A stretch of 64,000 nt of DNA from Viola odorata (lineage: Eukaryota > Streptophyta > Magnoliopsida > Malpighiales > Violaceae), in assembly GCA_963691705.1 (NCBI GenBank), contig OY829545.1, forward strand, positions 42,333,475 through 42,397,474, written 5' to 3'. Positions 53,836 to 63,991 of the stretch are shown piece by piece. The translations under genes were made by a program, and so were the position numbers. Under the pieces are notes generated by a model. The model was given only the letters and a program-made list of their open reading frames with translations. It was not told the origin of the DNA and searched no databases. How positions within the stretch are numbered: position 1 is the stretch's first letter; each line of letters begins with the position of its first letter.

Positions 53836-56160
53836 ATGGCTCGTAATCGCCGTTATTCCCGCTCTGCTTGGGAGGGGGATATTGATACTACTATTTCCAC
53901 CATTGCTTCCGTCGCCGTCCTACGACGGCGCCTGCGGAGTTATAATGCCACTCTCGACCAGTTGGAGGGGTATTCTACTGAAGTTGCCCCAAAATCGCTT
54001 CGCCTTAATAGCGAATTATCTGGCAACCATAGGGTTCTTTATGCTAAGATGTTTAATTATGGTTTTCGGCTGCCTCTAGATCCTTTAATTGCCGAGTTAC
54101 TCTCTGAATTCGATTTAAATGTTGCCCAGTTGAGTCCAAATGCCTATTGTGGCATTTACGCTTTTATAGCCCTTTGTAGATACGTAGGAAATTAATCTCC
54201 TTCTTTGTTGTTGTTGCGCTCTCTTTTTCAATTATACCACCATAACAACGGCATCATAGCGATATCACCTCGCTATGATGTTGAAGCCCTAAACCCCTTT
54301 ACCTAGAAGCTGCTATTCCTTGAATCTTCTGTTGACGCTTGGAAAAAAGGATTCTTCATCATCAATTTGCCCCAGCCTTTGTGGCGGAGCGGGTTTAATC
54401 TAGTCATCAGAGATGTTGCCTGGGGTGGCAGGCTAGAGTTAGGACTAGTTGACCAAGGCTGGCTGGACAAGCTACTCAACCTATCGGGGATTCCTAGTGT
54501 TTGCACTCGCGAACTCGCGTGCCGGGGTGACATCCGAGATTGCATTCAAAGTGAGCACCGTCCCCTCACTCGCTGCTCCCTGTCAGTACTAACTCTAACG
54601 TTCTTTTCTTATTTCTACAGATCCTCCCACCGGGTGGAAACCTGAGTGCATTAAGAAAAGAGAGAGAAGAGCTCAACAGAAGAAAGAAAAAAAGGCTTTT
54701 TCTGCCGTCTCGACCGGTGCCGCTACTGACGCCACGCACGCGTCCACTTCTGCGCCTGAGTCCTCTTCTCTTCCTCAAGCGGAGGCTACTGCCACATCAA
54801 CTATCGAGCCAATTTCCTCCCCCAGTACTGTTCCTACTCGAGCGTCGTCTTCACGTCCCCCCTTGCTAAAAAGAAGAAGAGAACTCTCCGCCTTCGCGTT
54901 ATCGCTCCTACCCGTCCTCCTGCTCAGGTGCTTTTTACAAACTTTTCCCCGTCTATTTGTTTCGTTCGTTTCTTAGTTCCCTTTTTCTTTCACGCGTAGG
55001 ATACCGCTGTTGTTGCCTCTTCTGCTACTCCTTCACGCGACAGCATGGACTTGTCAGACATTCTTGGCCTCAGGCGACCGCGTCCCAACGAAGACACCCC
55101 TTCCGCGGATGACTTTGCTGCTGGTCAGGAAGGGCGGGGCGGCGTCACCAGTACCGGCCCCTTAGTGAGTAATCAAGGCTCTGGTCTGCCAGGGAACAGG
55201 GCTACCTCTGCGCCGCTTCACTCTTCTTTTGCCGCGTCATCTCCTCCTCCTAGCAATCCCTTGGGCTTTCTGGAGGATCTTGTAGAGGAGGACTTTCCAT
55301 TACCAACCGCCGGTTTCAATATTGACGCTGGACCATCTAATCGTTCCCCTCCGTCCCCTCCTGATGTCTTCTTCGTTCCTGCTGCTGTTCAAACGATCTC
55401 TCCTTCTCTTCCTCCCATGGACACTCCTCGCATGGTGGTTGACCTAAGCACTATTCTCTCTAGCGGAGCCGCCACCCATCAGGTTGATTTGAGTAACATT
55501 CGCCAGAGCGGGTTCCCAGCGTTAGGAGGCGACAACTCCCTAGCGACATCCGCCTATCTGGCAGGGTACCTATTGTCGGTTGAGGAGGAGGAGTAGGCCT
55601 TCCTCTCCGCTGCCGACGGTGAGCAACTGCAACGGATAAGGACCCAACTGTTCTCCGGCTTTCAGGATTTTCATTAGTGGTCCAGGAATGTAACGAGACG
55701 AATGATCTCTCTCCACTCTTCCTCCCAGGAATGGCGCAACACTAATCACCAGCTCTCGAAAGAAGTCAACAAGTACCAAGGGGAACTTGATAAGACTCAG
55801 GAAGAGCTGAGGAAGTGTGTTGAAGAGCGACAATGTGCGGTGGCCAGTTTAGCAGTTGCGAGAAAGGAGTTGGAAGAAGCCAGAGGACGCGAGGCCACAA
55901 GGGATGCCGCCCTTCAAGCGGAGCAGGGTAAGAATGTTGCGCTTATGGAAGAAATGTCAGACAAATGCAAATGGTTTCTGGAACAAACTGCGGGCCCCAT
56001 GGCCAACTGCTTCATTGAGCGTCATGGTCGTAATCAGTTCGACGCTGATGCCATCATCCGCCTCTTCAAGCAGAAGTCTGGGTTCCTCACGGAAGAGGGT
56101 TATCGCCAAGCGAAGAGGCCACGGCATGACGAGGGGGACGACAGCTTGCCTCGACCGTAA
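53836..56160 (+). pseudogene. Antisense gene D, element III (several stops)
   Basis: Starts MARNRRYSRSAWEGD. The conserved domain (FNYGFRLPLDPLIAELL, LNVAQLSPNAYCGIYAFIAL, AISPRYDVEALNPFT, WKKGFFIINLPQPLWRSG) is interrupted by TAA at 54193-54195 and TAG near 54304. Intron 1 is 54550-54620 (GTGAGC, TACTAAC, CTACAG) and a second intron ends at GCGTAG near 55000. A shift at a C-run near 54860 is needed to stay in frame with APTRPPAQ before intron 2. The following part has MDLSDILGLRRPRPNED, a disordered linker and HQVDLSNIRQSGFPALGGD. Stops at 55594-55596 and near 55677 follow, then a coiled coil and a basic/acidic end (KRPRHDEGDD). D is a diverged paralogue of C: same domain order and same first-intron position. 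Confidence 0.7.
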
Positions 56161-56954
56161 ATGTTACTTCTCTTTTTTGTCCATCGAGCGCCCTTCCTTC
56201 TTTGCTCTTTTTGTGTTTGTGGGGCCTTTTGTTTAAACAAGCCTCCCCTCTTGTATAAACAGTTTGCACAATTTGCCGTCATTTTACTTTATCAATGATC
56301 TTTCTCAAATTTGCTTTCGCCAGCTCTTCTTTTAAAACTCGTTACCACCGTTGTACTGATGTTGACTGCGCCTTCGAACCTCCATTGCGGAGTCGCCACA
56401 CGCGATGTCTTCACGCATTTCTCTCCGCGCGATAGGGTAGACCTGATCTTCACCATCATCTCATACCGTGTTTAAGACAACGGGATCTCCCCTTTGAACG
56501 CTCTGCCTTTCCGCAACACCATTATTTTCTCGAGTGCTTCATCACTTTCATGCTTTACTAAGTTTTCTGCACACTTTTACTTGTAACTTTCGTTAGTAGC
56601 GACATACTCCCAAAAAGTCTTAGTTACCTTGGGTCATTGCCGCGCGTGCTCCCTATTCACTTAGCGCGATCCCTCCGAGATGTCGCTTGGGCCGATTTTT
56701 CTGCACATTTTCACTTATCATTTTCATTAGTAGCGACATCTGTTAAAATATCTTGATTACCTTGGGGTGTGGCCGCGTATTTTCCCAACTCGCTTGGCGC
56801 GATCTCCCCCGATGTCGCTCGTGTCACGTACTCATCCAGCCAAACTTCACCGGGTTTGTCCCTTCCAGTTACTAGCTGGGGTACCGTGACTTCTCACATT
56901 TCTTCAATCGGCCGGGAAGTGCCACCTCTCAGTGCGCCGCCTGATCAGGGCCGG
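56161..56954. other. 3' region of gene D, no further gene
   Basis: Contains two diverged copies of a block around GCACATTTTCACTTRTMAYTTTCRTTAGTAGCGACATMC (56570-56610 and 56700-56740) followed by TTACCTTGGGK and CGCGATC. No coding region is supported. Confidence 0.5.
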
Positions 56955-57400
56955 CCAGCACGAGGATAGGACTTTTCACTTCCTCAGCGTTGTCCTCGCA
57001 CCTCGGAACGTGCCCCTTCTTAACGAGGTGCCTATGTTAGTGCTACCATCGTAAGGATAGGATTTTCACTTGCGAGGTGGAGTTTTTATCTTCCCTAGGG
57101 TCGTGCCTCACTTAATGATCATCCGCCTATGTGAGCACGGGTTGTCACAAGGATAGGACTTTACACCCCTAGGGGAGTCGGGGCGTGCCCTTTCTGGATT
57201 TCCCTAGGATAGGATTTTTCACTCCCGACAGTGTTGGAGCGTGTCTCATCTTAGCGAGCCGCCTGATCAAGGCCGGCCTCACAAGGCCAGAATTTTTCAC
57301 TTCCAGCGCCATATATTTCTAGGATCGTCGGGGCGTGCCTCGTCTTGACGACCCGTCTGTATTAGCCCATTCTGCCCCAAGGCTAGGACTTTTCACCCCC
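56955..57400. repeat. Six imperfect repeats between pol and gene D (element III)
   Basis: The core ARGATAGGAYTTTTCAC begins near 56965, 57053, 57150, 57206, 57285 and 57374. The sequence between cores carries GTCGGGGCGTGCCTCRTCTTARCGA. It is the reverse complement of the element II array, in keeping with the opposite orientation. Confidence 0.85.
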
Positions 57401-57477
57401 GACATCCTCCTTTCCTTGTTATCTACACATCACACAGACAACCAACAAGGAACAAGAGATATTTCCACAACAATTGT

Positions 57478-57806
57478 TAGACCATGCCCAACGGCATGTC
57501 AAATTCATAATTTCAATTTATAGACCATGCCCAACGGCGTGTCAAATTCATAATTTCAATTTCTAGACCATGCCCAACGGCATGTCAAATTCATAATTTC
57601 AATTTCTAGACCATGCCCAACGGCATATCGAATTCATAATTTCAATTTCTAGACGATGCCTAACGGCATGTCAAATTCATAATTTCAATTTCTAGACCAT
57701 GCCCAACGGCATGTCAAATTCATAATTTCAATTTCTAGACCATGCCCAACGGCATGTCAAATTCATAATTTCAATTTCTAGACCATGCCCAACGGCATGT
57801 CAAATT
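57478..57806. repeat. 43-bp tandem array, about eight copies
   Basis: Units starting TAGACCATGCCCAACGGCAT begin at 57478, 57521, 57564, 57607, 57650, 57693, 57736 and 57779, nearly identical to each other. The last one overlaps the end of pol (stop at 57800-57802). Element II lacks it at the same place. Confidence 0.95.
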
Positions 57807-60800
57807 CTAGCATGATATAGTTTCAATCGAGCAATATTCCAAGAATTAGGTAAGGGAGTACCGTCAAGCATTTCGAGGTGATACGCCCCCTTTCTGATAA
57901 CACGAGTGACGCGGTATGGGCCTTCCCAATTTGAGCTAAGTTTCCACATTCTTTGGCCCGCCGCTCGCTTGTCCCTGAGCACCAGGTCTCCCGCCTTGAG
58001 CAGCCGCTCCTTAACATGTCTGTTGTGATACCGCGCCATTCTTCTTTTGTAATGCATTATTTTCAAGAAAGCTTCCTCGTGCGCCTCAGGCAGCATATCA
58101 AGGTTAGCACGCGAGGCACCCCGAAACGCATGATAACTTTATGCTTAAAGAAGTGCCATACCCTCTCCGTCGTAATACTGGCTACCGTTTCTGCTTCTGC
58201 CCACTTGGTGAAGTAGTCCACTGCCACAATTACAAATTTCAGTTGGGACCTCGCCTTAGGAAAAGGACCTAAAATATCGATTCCCCACTTGGCAAAAGGA
58301 CAGGGTGCCACGATCTGAGATATTTCAGTGGCGGGTCGTCGAGGGATTTTGGTAAATTCTTGACACTTATGGCATGATTGCACAAAGTTATTACAATCCC
58401 TGCGAATAGTGGGCCAATAGAATCCTGACCGGAATACTTGCGCGGCCATAGTACCACCCGACACGTGCATGTCGCAGATCCCTTCATAGATCTCACGGAA
58501 GGTATGGAGGCCTTCTTGCTCGGTTATACATTTTGCGGCGGGGTGCGAGAAACATCTCCGAATTAATTCGCCGTCGAAATAAGTGCACCTTATCGCTTGC
58601 TTCAGTACTTTTTTCTTCTCTGCACTGTCGCTTGGCAACTCGTCATGCTTCAAAAAATTTATCACAGGGACCCTCCAATCCTTTTCAATCTCCTCCACAC
58701 ATAGCAATAGTTGTTCCTCCATGAAGGACGGTAATGACCTTTCCTCATAGTACACGCCTTTTGGTATGACAGCCTGCTGATTGGCTGCCGCTTTGGGAAG
58801 ATTATCTGCCTCAGTGTTGTCCTCCCGCGGAATGTGTTCAAAAGTGACACACACGCCGCTTTGTTCAATTTCTGCCAACTCCCTTTTCACTTTCGAGAGA
58901 TATTGCGCCATGATCGGTTCTCTGGCTTGGGAATGCCCCAAGACTTGATCAATTATCAACTTGGAGTCCCCCTGCATTTTCAACCGTGGGGCTCCTGCTA
59001 CCAGGTCGTTCTCCGCTTTGGTGAAGAGATTTCTTCCTACTCTAAGACCCGCCAATAACGCTTCATATTCTGCTGCGTTGTTGGACAATGGTTGTAGCAT
59101 TCTAATGGCGTGCCGCACCTGCACATCGTGTGGCCCGATCATGTATATGCTAGCTCCTGCCAGCTCTTGATTCTTGGCGCCATCCACATAGATAACCCAT
59201 AAGTCCGCAGGGGCTTCCGAGGGTAGGATCTTTGCGTCACTTTCTTCCTTCTCAAGCGGCTCCAACGCCTTGTTCCCAGTAAAAGTACACTCAGCAATAA
59301 AATCTGCCAAAACCTGAGCTTTTACGGATGGTCGAGCTTTGTACTGTAATCCATACTGCTCCAGCTCAATTGACCAAATCAACATCCTCCCCGAGGATTC
59401 TGGTTTCCTAAAAATCCTTCTCAGAGGCTGATCCGTAAGCACGATGACTGGATGGGCCTGAAAGTATCTGCCCATCTTTCGTGTGGATTGTATCAGGGCG
59501 AATGCTACCTTCTCAATGTGGGTGTATCGCACCTCGGCATCTTTCAACACATGACTAACAAAGAAGACGGGTCGGTGGGCATGATTATCCTCCCGGACCA
59601 AAACGGCACTGACCACTTCATCCGCGATGCCGAGGTATAAAAATAGGGTGTCGCCCGATTCCGGTCGTGTTAGCACCAAGTCGGACGGCAAGTAAGTTTT
59701 CAAACCCACGAACGCCTCTTCGCACTCTTGTGTCCATCCGAAAGGAGCTTTCTTGCGTATGACTTTAAAGAACGGCAAGCACTTCTCGCCCTGCTTAGAG
59801 ATGAACCGTCCTAGAGCAATGACGCGTCCTGTTAACCTCTGAACTTCCTGGAGGGTTCGCGGCGATACCATATCATGGATAGCCCTAATCTTTGACGGGT
59901 TCGGTTGGATGCCCTTTTGGCTTACCACATACCCCAAAAATTTCCCCGTTTGAAATGCAAACGCGCACTTGTGAGGGTTCAATTTTATCTGGTACTTCCT
60001 CAATGTGTCAAACACTTCCTGCAAATCAGCCAGATGGTCGCTGAAACTTCTGCTTTTGACCAATACATCATCTACATATGCTTCTACATTTTTCCCGATT
60101 TACTTTTTGAACACTTTGTTGGCCATACGCTGGAAAGTTGCCCCCGCATTCTTTAAACCAAATGGCATTGCCTTGTAGCAATAGGTGGCCTTTGAAGTTA
60201 TAAATGTCGTCTTTTCCTCATCTTCCTTGGCCATAGGGATTTGGTGGTATCCAGAATTAGCGTCTAAGGAACTCAAATACGTGTACCCTGCCGCTTGATC
60301 GACCAACTGATCAATCCGGGGAAGCGGATAACAGTCCTTAGGACAAGCGTCATTCAAGTTAGTGAAATCAATGCACATGCGCCAATCTCCGTTGGGCTTG
60401 CGGACTAGGATGGGGTTGGCCAACCATGTGGGGTATTGAACTTCTCGGATGAATCTTGCATCTACCAGTTTCGCTACCTCCTTATCAATCACCCCCGCCT
60501 TTTCCGTGGAGAATGCTCGCCGCTTCTGTTGAACTGGCATGGCGTGCGAGTCAACGTTGAGTCGGTGCTCAGCCACTTCCCTGGACACGCCAGGCATATC
60601 CACCGGTTTCCACGCGAACTCTCCTTTGCACTTGTTTAACAGCCGGGCTAATTGTGTGCTCTCCTCAGGGGTCAACTTTTCACTGGTCTGGAAAATCGCC
60701 TCACCATTGCCCTGGACGGGAATGGGTACCATCGCATCCACTGGCTGGGTTCGGCTTTCCTCTCTTTGTTCATAGGGATCCGCTGCCACACACACATATT

Positions 60801-61293
60801 GATCATAACTTTTTTGAATCATGAGTGAATAACACTCGACGGCTAGCTTTTGATCGCCCTTGATCAATACTACTCCTTCCCAAGAGGGGTACTTCATCTT
60901 GAGATGTTTCTGAGATACCGCCGCCCCAAAGCGATTGAGGAATGGCCGCCCTAGAATGGCATTATACGGTAGGATGAGATCCACAACCAAGAACCTCAAC
61001 TCTTCTGATCGTTTTGACACGTCTTCTCTGAAATACACAGGCAGCGCCGTGATTCCAATTACAGGTATAGGGATGCCGTCCACTCCAATAATTGGTTTCT
61101 TGCAAGGTGCCAGTTCACCGGCAGGGCGTTTCATGAGATTATATGCTTCCAACGAGAATAAGTTTACCGCGCTGCCGTTATCAATTAGGGTCCTTCGTAC
61201 CCCATGACTCCCAATAACCGGTGTGACTACTAGCGCGTCATTATGAGGGAAGACAACGCCCTTCTCATCTTCTTCCGAAAAAGATATTACCAT
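57800..61293 (-). pseudogene. Element III pol (PR-RT-RNaseH-aRNH-IN), one stop and integrase deletion
   Basis: The frame from about 61293 holds protease (LIDNGSAVN near 61180), then RT with KPNGDWRMCIDFTNLNDACP and LSSLDANSGYHQI. A TAA at 60100-60102, a Gln codon in element II, lies nine residues before AYVDDVLVKS-type catalytic residues. After it the frame runs 666 codons: gypsy RNase H (about 59280-59750), archaeal-type RNase H (VIYVDGAKN, NNAAEYEALLAGL, GDSKLIIDQ, PREDNTEAD), integrase zinc region (CHKCQEF) and VAVDYFTKWAEAE. At RFGVPRVL (about 58110) it jumps, out of frame, to the late module MLPEAHEEAFLK...GPYRVTRVIRKGAYHL that ends at 57800. The DNG and NGQAE catalytic segments are deleted. 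Confidence 0.9.
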
Positions 61294-61294
61294 T

Positions 61295-63355
61295 CTATCC
61301 AGTGAGGGAAGACAACGCCCTTTTCACAGGCTGACCTTCCCGTTTCTGCTTCTCTCCTGACACAAGTAGTGCTGGAGTAATCTCGTCCAGGAACGACACG
61401 CCACCAGCGATAATGTTGATGATGGGAATGTCCTCATCATGCATCATTAGCGCTTCTTTCCCCCTTGTGCCAGAAGTCCCGCTGCTCCTAGGGGGAGGAG
61501 GCAATTGATGGTCGCCTGGCGCCCCGTGCGGGGGGTCGCTCCTGGTTTCTTCTCTCATTCGAGTAGCGAATTCTCCAAGATAGCCTTCTTCCAACAGACG
61601 CTTTATTGCTAACTTCAATTCCCTACATGCCTCTGTAGAATGCCCCTTGACCTTATGGAATTTGCAAAAGGCATTTTCCCTTCCTCTCATTACCACCCCT
61701 GGCTTCACAGGGGCTGGGTAACGGATTGGCAGGTTCTGCTGCTGAATAATGGCTAAGATTTCCGCTCGGGGGAGTGTAAGGGGAGGAAGGTCGGGATCGT
61801 ACATTCGACCCTTAGAGGGATCCGCCTGTCGCTGAACGTTCAGACCGCCGCCTCTCCCTCTAGAGAAATTACCCTTCTGGCGATTTGACGCCTTAGGGAT
61901 GTAATCCTTCCGCTGGGTGTATTCCTCACCTGGACGGATATCGTGGGTCATACTGGCTTGAACCGCGGGAGCAGGAGGGGCGTTCTGGGGCATATCCCTT
62001 ATCCTGTTTCTATATTCCTCCTCTTCCATTCTTGCATAATTGTGGGCCTTCAATCTTAACACATCTAAGGTCGTTGGGGGGTCCACCATCAGCGTATCTC
62101 TCAGCTTCCCATATCCACAATTCCGTTTCAAAGCTTCTATAGCAAAATCAATATTAATACCAGGTGTTAACGACATTTCCATGTCAAAGCGACCAAGATA
62201 GCTATTCAGAGACTCTTCTGGTTTTCTACATATATCAAACAAGGCTGCAGCAGACTTCCGAATAGGGATAGCTGTGCTGAAGCGACTCTTAAACTTAGCC
62301 TCTAGTTGCGGGAAATTATCAATTGATCGAGCAGGGAGTCCTTCAAACCAGAGGCGAGCTACTCCTGACAACGTCATAACAAATATTTGACATAACGCCG
62401 CGTCGTTGTGCGTTTGAAACTGGACGAAATTCTTCACCTTATTAAGATGTGAAATGGGGTCTTTGGTGCCGTCGTATGATTCCGTGGGGAGCTTAACATG
62501 TCGGCTGACCCTGTGGTGCCTTACACGGTGAGTGAAAGGATAACCAGTGGTGTCATCCAAGATCTCACGATCATGTCGAGGAGGAGACATGTCCAGGTGT
62601 CGCCTGTGCCCTCGAGGCTCCGGGGTACGATGCTGCCTGGGAGACCGGCTACGGCTCCTAGGCGAACGGATTGGACGCCTCCTACTGCCTGATCTTTCAC
62701 TCCGCTCCATGGATACCTCTCTACCGACTCCCTCTCTCCTGCCATCCCAACGCTCTATGTGCTCCTCTAGCGGTCGCTCTACCTGAGAGACAGGAATCCG
62801 CGGTATCCGCGGTATGTAAGGCTCCTCCAGTCGCGCAAAGCTGAACGGCATGCTTATCGCTGGTGGGATCAGAGGGACACTCACTTGGCGTCGAGGCGAT
62901 ACTGGTCGATCGATGACAATGGACGGAGTGAAAATAACTCGAGAAGACACACCTGATGTCGCGGTGCTAGAAGTGGGGCCTGCAGCCATCCCAATCAAGT
63001 AATCCAAGTGGGCACGAAGGGCTAACATCGAGCTTATCGACAGAGTAGTAGGGCCATCCATCCTAGAACTCACAGGCGGAGGGGCGGAGTGACTAGATCC
63101 GCCCACGTAAGAAAATGGGGCGTCCATTGACGAAATAAGGGAACCCATTTGCAGAAATGAGGTGCCCGTTTGAGAAAACGGGATGCCCGTTTCTGAAAAC
63201 GATGTGCCAGCTGTCAGTCCGAAAAGAAAGTCTGTCTGCGCAGAGGAAGTTTCACGTGATGTGACAAATGTGCTGGACGAAGACGTGGAAAAAAGTTCCC
63301 TACGTGCGTGAACACCACGAGTATGAGGGGGTGTGGATTCTGAATCTGAAGCCAT
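61295..63355 (-). CDS. Element III Gag (intact frame)
   Basis: 686 residues, starting MASDSESTPPHTRGVHARR. Gag forms the cytoplasmic particle and binds element RNA. Order: Ser/Thr-rich N-terminus with repeated SETG/SQTG motifs (about residues 45-75), an Arg/Ser-rich block RSPRSRSRSPRQHRTPE near 230, the Gag core (VKLPTESYDGTKDPISHLNK, ALCQIFVMTLSGVARLWFEG, FPQLEAKFKSRF), then the zinc-knuckle-like CKFHKVKGHSTEAC near 590. At GEKQKR the TGA of elements 0 and II is CGG, so the frame reads on until a 20-bp duplicated insertion (61303-61322) shifts it to the stop at 61295. Pol begins one frame over. The only intact gag in the window. Confidence 0.88.
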   Translation of the reverse strand: MASDSESTPPHTRGVHARRELFSTSSSSTFVTSRETSSAQTDFLFGLTAGTSFSETGIPFSQTGTSFLQMGSLISSMDAPFSYVGGSSHSAPPPVSSRMDGPTTLSISSMLALRAHLDYLIGMAAGPTSSTATSGVSSRVIFTPSIVIDRPVSPRRQVSVPLIPPAISMPFSFARLEEPYIPRIPRIPVSQVERPLEEHIERWDGRREGVGREVSMERSERSGSRRRPIRSPRSRSRSPRQHRTPEPRGHRRHLDMSPPRHDREILDDTTGYPFTHRVRHHRVSRHVKLPTESYDGTKDPISHLNKVKNFVQFQTHNDAALCQIFVMTLSGVARLWFEGLPARSIDNFPQLEAKFKSRFSTAIPIRKSAAALFDICRKPEESLNSYLGRFDMEMSLTPGINIDFAIEALKRNCGYGKLRDTLMVDPPTTLDVLRLKAHNYARMEEEEYRNRIRDMPQNAPPAPAVQASMTHDIRPGEEYTQRKDYIPKASNRQKGNFSRGRGGGLNVQRQADPSKGRMYDPDLPPLTLPRAEILAIIQQQNLPIRYPAPVKPGVVMRGRENAFCKFHKVKGHSTEACRELKLAIKRLLEEGYLGEFATRMREETRSDPPHGAPGDHQLPPPPRSSGTSGTRGKEALMMHDEDIPIINIIAGGVSFLDEITPALLVSGEKQKREGQPVKRALSSLTG

Positions 63356-63420
63356 GATCCTTCGACTCTCAGGAAGAACAGAGCTTGGTTACTAAGGAAA
63401 CTCACTTAATTAACCAAGAC

Positions 63421-63437
63421 TCTCAATGAAAGCACCA
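63421..63437 (-). other. Candidate primer binding site of element III
   Basis: The minus strand reads TGGTGCTTTCATTGAGA two bases inside the 5' LTR. The matching tRNA 3' end would read TCTCAATGAAAGCACCA; I do not assign it. Confidence 0.65.
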
Positions 63438-63439
63438 CT

Positions 63440-63991
63440 TGATAAGAGTCCAGGGGATACTGAGCTGGATCGGCCTGATCTGGGCCGGTCGGGAATACTG
63501 TACTGGGGTCTTCGTCACCTGCAAAGCGCCGGAGGGGGTCTCCGGCGTAAACTCTCCGATGCCAAAGTCAGTGTGAGTAGTCAAAATGGCAGGGGTTCAG
63601 TACGCTGTCTTAGGCTTACCTCTTGTCGGAAAAAGGTGGGAGTATTTATAGGCAAAGGAAAGAGTGTACCGACAGGGGGCAGGACTTATCCCTGGTAGGA
63701 TCCGCTGGGGTGATAGATTTCGCTGGGGTAATAGATGCCACTGGGGTGATAGGAAGTGATGTCATACGGGATGATGTCATGCGGAGTGACGTCATGGATG
63801 ACCTGGGATGGGATGCCACCGTGCGGATATCGCATGAGAGCCGCCCCCGCTGATGTCGACCATCCCAGGGTCGGTCGCCAGGCTAAGGGTGGTAAGAACA
63901 GGGTCCTGCTTCCCTCGGCGGGTATGGTATGCCGGCCGAGTCACCCAGTGGGGTAGTGGAGATGCCGCTTCTGTGGTATCGATAGTTATCA
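63440..63991 (-). repeat. 5' LTR of element III (552 bp)
   Basis: Same termini and blocks as the 3' LTR. The minus-strand TATAAATA box is near 63643-63650 and TGAYGTCA boxes are at 63758, 63772 and 63787. GAAGG follows at 63992-63996, so the element ends just inside the window. Confidence 0.93.

Larger units (their letters stand above)
48263..63991 (-). mobile_element. Element III: full-length Tat (Retand-like) LTR retrotransposon
   Basis: 15,729 bp bounded by LTRs 48263-48813 and 63440-63991 and the 5-bp direct repeat GAAGG (48258-48262 and 63992-63996). Minus-strand order is 5' LTR, PBS, gag, PR-RT-RNaseH-aRNH-IN, 43-bp repeats, mixed repeat array, antisense D, C, B, A, 3' LTR. The archaeal-type RNase H and the antisense genes place it in the Tat lineage. 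By eye the two LTRs differ at about 27 of 551 positions, mostly transitions, so the insertion is fairly old but younger than element II. Pol has a stop and a large integrase deletion, so this copy cannot now move on its own. Confidence 0.93.

Noticed and set aside
57478..57806. CRISPR or satellite array of independent origin
   Set aside because: It is head-to-tail with no spacers and starts within the pol 3' end, so it is part of the element.
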